Assembly (NCBI GenBank): GCA_907163345.1
Contig: CAJQUN010000226.1
Coordinates: 62,001 to 126,000 of the forward strand
Direction of reading: 5' to 3'
Length of the DNA stretch: 64,000 bases
From: Haberlea rhodopensis
Taxonomy: Eukaryota; Streptophyta; Magnoliopsida; Lamiales; Gesneriaceae
Below, one piece after another: positions 56,338 through 64,000 of this stretch. The position numbers and the translations under genes were made by a program. The notes beneath the pieces are model-generated. The model had not been told where the DNA came from and did not search any database. It saw nothing but the letters and a program-made list of their open reading frames with translations. How positions within the stretch are numbered: position 1 is the stretch's first letter; the number at the start of each line of letters is the position of its first letter.

Positions 56338-56855
56338 CCAGAGAGCAGGCCCAAGCAGCCCCGGAGGAGGTGATCGCCGGTACGTGCCATTTACTTACGT
56401 ACCCTGCTTTTATTTTGATAGATACAGGTGCCTCCCACTCTTTTGTATCTGTGGGCTTTGTGGAAAGACACCATATGCGCACGTCTTCTCTACCCACGCC
56501 TCTCATGGTCTCGACACCCACTGGAAGAAATGTTGTTGCCGATCAGTTTCTGGCAGATGGCCTCATTTATTTTGAGGACAACGAGTTGAAGGCTGACTTG
56601 ATTGTGTTAGGCATGTCAGACTTCGACTGCATTGTGGGTATTGACATGCTGAACAGATATCAGGCAATGATAGATTATCGGCAGAGAACAGTAAGGTTCA
56701 GATCTGATTTGGGGTTACAGTGGACTTTTTATGGCAACGGTTCTCGTGCAAAGATTCCGTTGATTTCAGCAATCAAGATGACTCAATTGTTGGAACGTGG
56801 TACACGGGCTATCTCATCTATGCCGTGGACACGTCTGGGAAGAATAAAGAACTGA
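56325..56855 (+). pseudogene. D aspartic protease
   Basis: 176 codons in the frame after the shift: ALTREQAQAAPEEVIAGTCHLL, active site FILIDTGASHSFVSVGF (about residues 33-49), GMSDFDCIVGIDMLNRYQAM. It diverges after LERGT (about 56805) through a further frameshift. The catalytic Asp-Thr-Gly is intact. Confidence 0.87.
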
Positions 56856-57830
56856 GAGTTGAGGATGTACCCGTAGTAGCAAAGTTTGCTGATGTATCCC
56901 GGAGGAGATTCCCGGATTCCCACCGGCTAGAGAAGTCGAGTTTGGGATTGAGTTATTACCGGGGACATCCACTATCTCTCGTGCACCTTACAGGATGGCA
57001 CCGGCAGAGGTGAGATTGAGTACATCTTATCACCCTCAGACTGATGGTCAGACAGAGCGGTCAGACAGAGCGTACCATACAGACGCTTGAGGACATGTTG
57101 AGGACATGTGTTTTGGAGTTTGATACTCCGTGGCAAGATTCAGTGCCACTAGTAGAGTTCTCTTATGATGACAGTTATCAGGTGAGCATTTAGATGGCTC
57201 CATTCGGGGCTCTTTGCAGTCGACGTTGTAGATCACCGTTGTACTGGGAGGACTTGACTAGTAAGACGGTCGGAGGACCGGAATTGATTGAGAACATGGA
57301 AGAAAAGATTAAGTTAATACGTCAAAAGATGAAAGCGGCCCAGAATAGGCAAGCAGAATATGCCAATGAGCGGCGATGACCGCTAAAATTCCAGTCAGGA
57401 GACAAGGTCTTCTTGAAGATCTCACCCTTTAGGGGTGTGGTTCGGTTTGGTATGCGGGAGAAGTTATCTCCGAGGTATGTTGGGTCGTATGAGGTATTGC
57501 AGCGTATCGGTACTTTGGCTTACCGTTTGACTCTACCGCCATCTTTATTTGGTATTCATGATGTCTTTCATGTCTCTATGCTGCGTAATTGTGAACCAGA
57601 TCCGTCTCACGTATTACAGCCTTCATAGGTTCAGTTGAGTTCAGATGTATCCGGTGTTGAACGACCAGTCAGAATTCTGGATCGATAGGATCGCAGACTT
57701 CGAAGCAAGGTTATACCGATGGTCAAGGTTCAGTGGGATTGTCGGAGTGTTGAAGAGGCCATGTGGGAGACGGAGCGGCATATGGTACAGCACTACCCGG
57801 AACTATTCTCTGGTATGTGATTTATGTGTA
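56856..57830 (+). pseudogene. pol: D pol remnant: RT start fused to integrase C-terminus and chromodomain
   Basis: The RT lead-in (EDVPVVAKFADV) reaches 57009, then jumps directly to integrase (STSYHPQTDGQTER). Compared with G3 about 1.96 kb is gone, with GAG shared at the joint. A 13-bp tandem duplication follows at 57046-57071. The rest lies in three pieces with stops near 57192, 57379 and 57628: SRRCRSPLYWEDLTSKTVGG, GVVRFGMREKLSPRYVGSYEVL and a chromodomain-like end (WETERHMVQHYPELFSGM, about 57768-57820). No enzyme can be made from this. Confidence 0.9.
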
Positions 57831-57876
57831 GTTTCTTTTGGGGTAAGTGCATGTGATTTCGAGGACGAAATCTTCT

Positions 57877-57890
57877 AAGTAGGGGAGTAT
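57877..57890 (+). promoter_or_regulatory. D polypurine tract
   Basis: AAGTAGGGGAGTAT directly before TG at 57891. Confidence 0.88.
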
Positions 57891-58186
57891 TGTGATGTCC
57901 CCGAAATGATTAATTGTGTTTAAGGCATTAATTGTGTTCATATGATTAAATATGATTAATTATGGTGGTAATTGCCTTATGTGTTAGAATTAATTGCCAT
58001 GTGGAAATGCTTGGTCATGTGGGCTGGTGGAGCATTTCAGGGTGCATGTTGGGCATGTTGGGATAATTGTTATTAGCATGATTTATTTGCCATGGCTAGC
58101 AATTAATTTGGAAATCTTGAGTTTAATTGATATTTTGGTGCATTTATTTGCCATCACCTCTCTCCGAATTAAAGATCCTAATAAAT
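57891..58186 (+). repeat. D 3' LTR start, truncated
   Basis: TGTGATGTCCCCGAAATGATTAATTG onward (first 20 bases and more similar to, but clearly divergent from, 53015 on). Ends where the family-B LTR begins. Confidence 0.8.
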
Positions 58187-60801
58187 TGTAAGGACCCCAA
58201 GCCCTTAACCCTTGATTAGTGTACTAACCACTATGTGTGGCACATGCTTTCAATAAAAATCAATCGGGAAACTCAATTGATACTTTACCATTGAATGACA
58301 ACTACAAAATTTCTTTAATACTCAATGTTATAAGATCATCATCCTAACAACAGATAGACTCATCGAGTTCGCCCATTACCATCCCCTTTTTGCCACTTTT
58401 TACATTGTGGACTTTTATAAAAATTTGGGCAGAGTCTCCCCATAAATTGAGCTATCCCAAAACAAAAGCACATCACATAATATAATTCCGGGCCAGGGAA
58501 TACACAATACTCAACAGAATACAGAACACAAAGTAAATTCCCAGCCAGGGAAGACACCACACATAAGACGACAAAAGTGGGTTTCAACACCCACATAATA
58601 CACTAACGACTCTCATATCATTAGCAATTCTACCCTTAATTGCATGCAACATATAATGAAAGAGAGAAAGGCTCATGCCTTTATATACAACCCATATACA
58701 AGAATATCCGTGCTCACATGCGAGCATCATAAATGTGTATATAAACCTCGGGTGTATATAAGTACTCTATACGATACCGTGCTCCATCAAGCCCTGGTAC
58801 CACGATCCTGTGAGTACATCCAATCAACAGCTCTAGCTCAGCTCCACATCCATCGATGCACCTGTTCACCTGCCCCAACAGAGACAACCCCCAACGGGGT
58901 GAGCATACCAATACACAAAATCTCATAATCACAATAATGAAATTCATAATTTACAACACAAGTAAATATTAATGAATTTTAAATGATACTCCCTGGATGG
59001 CAACGTCCTCATCCGGGATTCCGTGTACTGTCCCTGTTCTCATAATCATCAAACTCATCAAATCTCAAAAATCAGTAAATCAACACATTGATTTAACTCA
59101 TGGCATGCCTGATTCTCAAGTATCAATAATTAATGATTCCAAATTCATTATACATACAAATATAGATATCTCGATATCTAACACTGATTTTCAACTTTGC
59201 TACCAATCACAGATAGCTCAAATGCCTAGCATTTATTCTACCAATTCTCCATTTCACTTAGACATCTCACATGTCTTATACTGAATGCATGATTCCACGA
59301 TCATTCTCAGGCATCTCAAATGCCCTACAATAGTCATATAGACCCAGTACCCCATATCTATTATAAGGTCATACTACTCTAGTATTACGCACACTTGTGG
59401 CAGCGATATCAAGACTAGGTCGTTCCATAGTCATATCGACACATATATATATAACCATACTCACAACCATCTAATGCAATTAAAACACATTATGCATTTC
59501 ACAAATGCTTTCATATAAAGTAATGCTCGTACGTCACACGTACCGTAATCTCCGAAGTCCGAGCCAAACCTTGCTCGAGTTCCATGCTCCGAGGAACGAT
59601 GTGCTAACACGATAAATAATTCACAATTATTTACGAACATGCAACCCATGCTCAAGCACACCCATAACCCTCAAAAATATTGTCAACACACGACAATTAA
59701 CCATTTCAAGGACCCGGGGTAGAGTACATGCAGGGAGGGAAAATCGAATGAGACATCAACGAAAATTGCTCAAGAGCTCCCCATAAAATTTTCGAACCCT
59801 CACTCCACAATTCGAACCCAATTAAACACCATAATTCATCTAAAATATGAATTAATCAATCAACAACATGAATAATCGCCCCCACATGCCAAAACCCCAA
59901 AAATTCGAATTCAAAGCCCTAAATTCGAACCCAATTCCTTAAATTCGAACACAATAAGCATCATAATACATCTAAAACATGAATTAATCGATCAATAGCA
60001 AGAATCATCACCCCTTGCCAAAAACCCCCAAAAATTCGAACCCTAACTCATTCAAACAGCATGAAAATCGAATCAATTGGCAACCAATTTCTTTGAACCA
60101 CAAAGCAAGAAATTTTCGACCCAAACTAAGCACCAAAACGCCCCAATAACACCTGAAAGAAAGCCCCAAAATCGTACCAAAAATCGAGCCCCTATCGGAC
60201 AGGATTCCAGTTTTCGAACCCTACGCTTTTCTGGCAAATCCGAACTCAAATCGCGACCAAACTTCGAATTGTTGTTATGGGGAGGAGCGCCTGGAAGAGA
60301 CGAAGCCGGCGGCGGGTCGGACGCGCCGAACGGCGGCGGGCGCAGGCCTGGAAGCGGCGTGGGTCAACTGGATCGGGAATGGTGTACGCGGGGGGGAGAG
60401 AGAGAGTGACGGGAAAAGTGGGGAAAAAATGGTTCCGATAATTAAAATCTTGGGTTCAACTGGTACTTATAGCAAAAATACCCCGAAATACTAATAGCCC
60501 CACAAATACATCATGATTCATTAAAAATCATCTGTTTTCAAAAATTCTCTCTCGAACTCAAAAACCCCCTACCGGTGCCCACACAAAGCACCCGAGATTC
60601 CGAGTCACACTAAAAACCCAACTCATAGGTTTTCACCGAAATGAGAATACGATCTCAACCTCGGGATCCAACGATCCCAACTACTCAAATAGACGAGCCC
60701 GGAAGGCCCAACACTTCGATTAAACTCCAAATCGCCACGTAAAACAACTTTAGGGGTTATTAACACTCCGGGATTAACATCCCTAATCTCTGGTCATCAC
60801 A
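58187..60801 (-). repeat. B2 LTR (3' LTR), 2.6 kb
   Basis: Follows the B1 LTR throughout at clearly lower identity. Minus-strand TATA-like GCTATAAGTACC (60473-60462), GTACGT-CAC-ACGTAC (59526-59542), and the two CTCA(A)-loop hairpins AGACAT/ATGTCT (59260-59276) and GGCAT/ATGCC (59310-59324). A GA-rich tract (60390-60430) is near the promoter. It has about 250 bp more than B1, mostly at 59800-60100. Confidence 0.88.
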
Positions 60802-63240
60802 ATATCCCCCACTAAAAGAATTTCATCCTCGAAATTAGCACCGGTGTATCACGTAACACCCGGGCTACACAACAACATGAAGCCCTAACCTCGATCCTTG
60901 ACCATATTAGGATCGTCTTAATAAACGCGAGGATACTTACCTCACATCAAACTCTGAAACAGAGCGACATACCAAAACCAACATATCGCCCAAGAGGCAA
61001 AACATACCTCGATGCGGTTCATCCCAAAAGTCAGTCCCTCATGACTGCAAAACAACCAATACTTACGACCGTAGATCGGACAGTCATCCTTAGTTCTAAT
61101 ACAACTAGTAAGAACGCATCCTGAATGACACCTCAACCGTGAGAACGTTGACCTCGTGTCAAACTCTGGAGTGGAATAGACTTCCAAATCCATCATAACA
61201 TCAAAGAGCGTCAGCACAACTCAACGCTAACAGTCCAAAAGCAGTTAGTCAACTGAAACTGCAAGGATTCGAATTGCTCCCGATTCCATCGTAGATATCA
61301 TTCAAAGACATCTCTATCATGACTCACGATGTCTAACATACATCGTTACGGGGGAAACATTAGTATACCACGATGTACACATACCAAACCTGGTCTCCAC
61401 TTCCAAACCTCCTCCATCGAATGAGCAGTCGCATCATTGCAACTCAATTTGGGCAACTCACGGCCACAGATTCACACAAAAGACATTTCACAAGATGTCC
61501 ACCTCCGGATATTCCAAGGATCACATCCTGATCATAAATAAACCATCGAGACTCCACAGAGTTCAAATTCTGAAAGGACATGCAATAAACCCATTGCATC
61601 CTCAACGCTTGTGTCGACAGCGACACCCAATAAATCCGAATTCCTGCCATCCCTTAATAATCCTAGGATTTAACAATCCAAACTTGGGAAGGCTATCGCA
61701 TAACTCGGAGGAAAACACCAATAAGGAAATACCTTAACCCACACAAGATAATCCCTCCTCAAGGGAAGTCAACTAACTTCACGATTATCCCTCATAATCA
61801 TCGTGCCATGGAGATTCCCAATCTCAAGGTGTTCCATATCTCTCATCAGAGATTTAACCATCCAAAAGTAGCATAACTCTATGCTTGACAAAAAGGAAAT
61901 CAAAAACTAGCATCCGTACACTCACCGGTATACCTGCCTAAGCACTGATATTACATGCATACTCAAAGTACTTGGCTCGGGTATCTACAACATACCCCTA
62001 AGCCCCCAAACACGACTGTCAATTCTGAGTCATTCCCATCCATAGGAGGATGATAATCGACGATCAACAACACGGCGTGATTCCCAAAATCAACACCACA
62101 CGTACCAACTTACCGAATTCTTCAAAGATTCCCAAATAGGTATAATACTACCTCCTTCCCCACAGGGAAATGCTATCGAACTCGAGATCCACTAGTCTCG
62201 AACCACCGTTCGGAAAAACTGGATACAATAACACCCATTGCGTCCCAAGTACACGGATTTCCCAAATCGAGACAACGACGACTTGATGACTCTCTTGTTG
62301 GCACTCCAACATTATGAGCTGTCCCAGACAAGTCCCTCAAACAATATACGTATAAACGTTCTCATGGGGTGTCACATGCCTCAAACATCATGCTACAAAG
62401 GGACAATCAAAAGCCTGCCAAAAGTCTTCATCGTATCATCATACGATTCACCAAACTTGGTCCCAACGTGTAGTATCATGGCCCCAACAAGCACACTATA
62501 TCATCACTACGATATCTGGCTAGCAAAGTGCTGTCTCCATAGGTTCATATCAAGTCCACCAACAAACCATATGTTCCATCTCGGTATGCCATACCGTACA
62601 AACCGTTAGCGTAATGGGTCATCGCCCAACATATCTCTAAAATACCAAGCACAATGGACAACCCGGTGTCCTTGCTCACTTATGATGCAATCATAATCCA
62701 ATAAGATTTATCCCACACCCTCAGGGTGGGTGCAACCATGTCTACCCTATATCACAACACAAGCGAGTAGTTTCCTCAATGACTACTCTTACCACCAATC
62801 ACTTGGCCCTGGCCAAACCAACGAGCATACCCAAGGGTATCATCGCTCGACAATTATTTAACTCTATAACATGATGTACATTTACCGGTACAATACATCC
62901 AATACTCCACCGAGCAAACCTGCTTGGCAAAAAGGTCTCGTCAACTAGTGACCCAGACTCTATCATGTGCTCACCATCGGCACTCAAACAATACAACTAA
63001 ATACATAACATAAATGTATTAGCCATCAAAACGACGCTACACGTCTACATAGAACATCCACTATGTTATTGTCATCCCGTGACGGTACCTGTCAACATAT
63101 GACTTTGAAACAATATTGTCGACTCGTAACGGTATATGTCGATACACGACGTCTATAATCTAATCGTCAAACACATGACAATATAAGTAAATCAACACAT
63201 GATATCCACAATAGTTCTAAATAAACAGTAATATGACATA
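60802..63240 (-). other. B2 non-coding interior
   Basis: 2.4 kb with no frame on either strand resembling capsid, zinc knuckle, protease, RT, RNase H, integrase or chromodomain. Longest frames (91, 123, 65 codons) have no recognised motif. Composition is even, without repeats, unlike the array that follows. LARD-type elements have such interiors; that class assignment is inference. Confidence 0.65.
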
Positions 63241-63249
63241 CCTCATTGC

Positions 63250-63990
63250 TAACAATATAGCGGCATACCTGTCTCCGTCATCCAACAGTGGTACGCAATC
63301 AGCACCCATCGCTCGTAGGTGGCGTAATCCAGCGTCATGTGCATAGCGGCATAACCCGTCGCTATAGAATCAGGGGCATAATCCCTCGTCATAGAGTCAG
63401 CGGCATAAAACTTCGCTATAGACATCTGGCGGCATGAACCATTGCCCTAGATGTAGCGGAATGTACCATCGCTATGAATACCCGGCGGCATAAGTCATCG
63501 CCAATAGAATAGCGGAATGAGACATCGCTATGAATACCCGGCGGCATAAACCATCGCCAATAGAATAGCGGAATAAGACATCGCTATCAATATATCCGGC
63601 GGCAAGAACCATCGCCAATCAATATAGCGGAATGAACCATCGCTATCAATACATCTGGCGGAATGAACCATCGCCAATCAATATAGCGGAATGAACCATC
63701 GCTATCAATGCATCTGGCGGAATGAACCATCGCCAATCAATATAGCGGAATGAACCATCGCTATCAATATATCCGGCGGAATGAACCATCGCCAATCAAT
63801 ATAGCGGCATGAACCATCGCTATCAATATAGATAATGTGGTTGTTCCGGTCCTGTTATAGCAGCGGAATTTTAGGACCCCTCGCTTCGACATATAGCGGC
63901 ATCATATGATATCCCTCGCTTTGACAATGACAGCGGCATGTTACCTCGCTTAGTCATGACAGCGGCAAGTACCTCCCTCGCTCGGAGATA
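63250..63990 (-). repeat. B2 hairpin array, alternating AGCG/CGCT and GGCG/CGCC units
   Basis: About 20 units of NGCG + 11-nt loop (GAATGAACCAT or GCATGAACCAT) + CGCN. Arms alternate: TAGCG/CGCTA (63454-63474) and GGCG/CGCC (63484-63502), giving a period near 59 bp at 63600-63830. The last units (63855-63985) have longer loops ending CCCT or CCT before CGCT. Equivalent units form the 90-bp repeats in B1. Confidence 0.9.
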
Positions 63991-64000
63991 AAGGCTACCG

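Larger units (their letters stand above)
53015..58186 (+). mobile_element. D: defective chromovirus with unlike LTRs, plus strand
   Basis: 5' LTR 53015-55021, iMet site 55026, gag 55237, protease, then a deletion of RT, RNase H and the integrase N-terminal half, integrase C-terminus with chromodomain, polypurine tract and a 296-bp start of a 3' LTR cut at 58186. The 3' LTR start differs from the 5' LTR start by many substitutions and indels, far more than in the neighbours. No target duplication can be tested because the right end is missing. Confidence 0.82.
58187..64000 (-). mobile_element. B2: family-B element, right end outside the window
   Basis: LTR 58187-60801 (TGTAAGGACCCC ... TCATCACA), then a minus-strand polypurine tract (TTTTAGTGGGGGATAT at 60802-60817) and 3.2 kb of interior without gag or pol. 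Near 63988 the text TAAAGGCTACC resembles the leader just before the primer site in family A (29510 region), so the primer site and second LTR probably begin within about 100 bp of the window end. A possible left target duplication is TAAAT (58182-58186). Confidence 0.8.

Noticed and set aside
60077..60409. 110-codon plus-strand frame in the B2 LTR as a host gene
   Set aside because: It lies in the LTR leader opposite to transcription; the related B1 LTR region does not keep the frame.
62238..62609. 123-codon frame in the B2 interior
   Set aside because: No recognisable motif, wrong strand for the element, and length is not unusual for chance in 3 kb.

Overview
The window is plant nuclear DNA made of nested LTR retrotransposons. 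I could not support any host gene, rRNA or tRNA gene. The evidence is the set of plant-type Ty3/gypsy chromoviruses (integrase with a C-terminal chromodomain), an Athila-like gag relic, a Sirevirus-like Ty1/copia element with a 3' env-like reading frame, a second Ty1/copia element, and repeated tRNA-iMet primer-binding sites (complement TGGTATCAGAGC). Protein style suggests a eudicot, perhaps an asterid/Lamiales genome; that is a low-confidence inference.

Layout. 1-5567: a Gypsy-type LTR cut by a complete non-autonomous element (383-3969, TSD TGTGT) whose LTRs resemble those of the Sirevirus at 18.8-25.5 kb. 5568-10925: old relics (Athila gag and LTR, a chromovirus-type LTR, Copia RT/RNase H, Copia gag, an LTR fragment of family B). 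10926-53014: a compound chromovirus, LTR-internal-LTR-internal-LTR, on the minus strand. Its first internal region (G1) is split in gag by element B1 (17745-29276, TSD ATACT), which itself holds the Sirevirus C1. Its second internal region (G2) is split by Copia C2 (31478-40229, TSD ATAAA) and by plus-strand chromovirus G3 (43279-52409, TSD GTAAT). 53015-58186: chromovirus D, lacking reverse transcriptase and RNase H, with two unlike LTRs. 58187-64000: B2, a second family-B element with a 2.6 kb LTR and no recognisable gag or pol.

Every gag-pol here is broken by stops, frameshifts or deletions, so none looks autonomous as it stands. By-eye LTR comparison gives about 1-1.4 percent mismatch for B1, C2 and G3, about 2 percent for the element at 383-3969, and about 1 percent for the outer LTRs of the compound. 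This suggests several insertions within a short time.

The most unusual signal is shared structure in the long LTRs and leaders. Families A, G3, D and B carry arrays of short inverted repeats in which the loop sequence is conserved and the stem arms change in a base-paired way. In families A, G3 and D the arrays lie between a splice-donor-like inverted repeat (GTACGT...ACGTAC after AAAG) and a conserved acceptor-like motif, marking a possible 0.6-0.7 kb intron inside the LTR. Arrays of the palindrome CGATCGATCG lie just upstream in several families.
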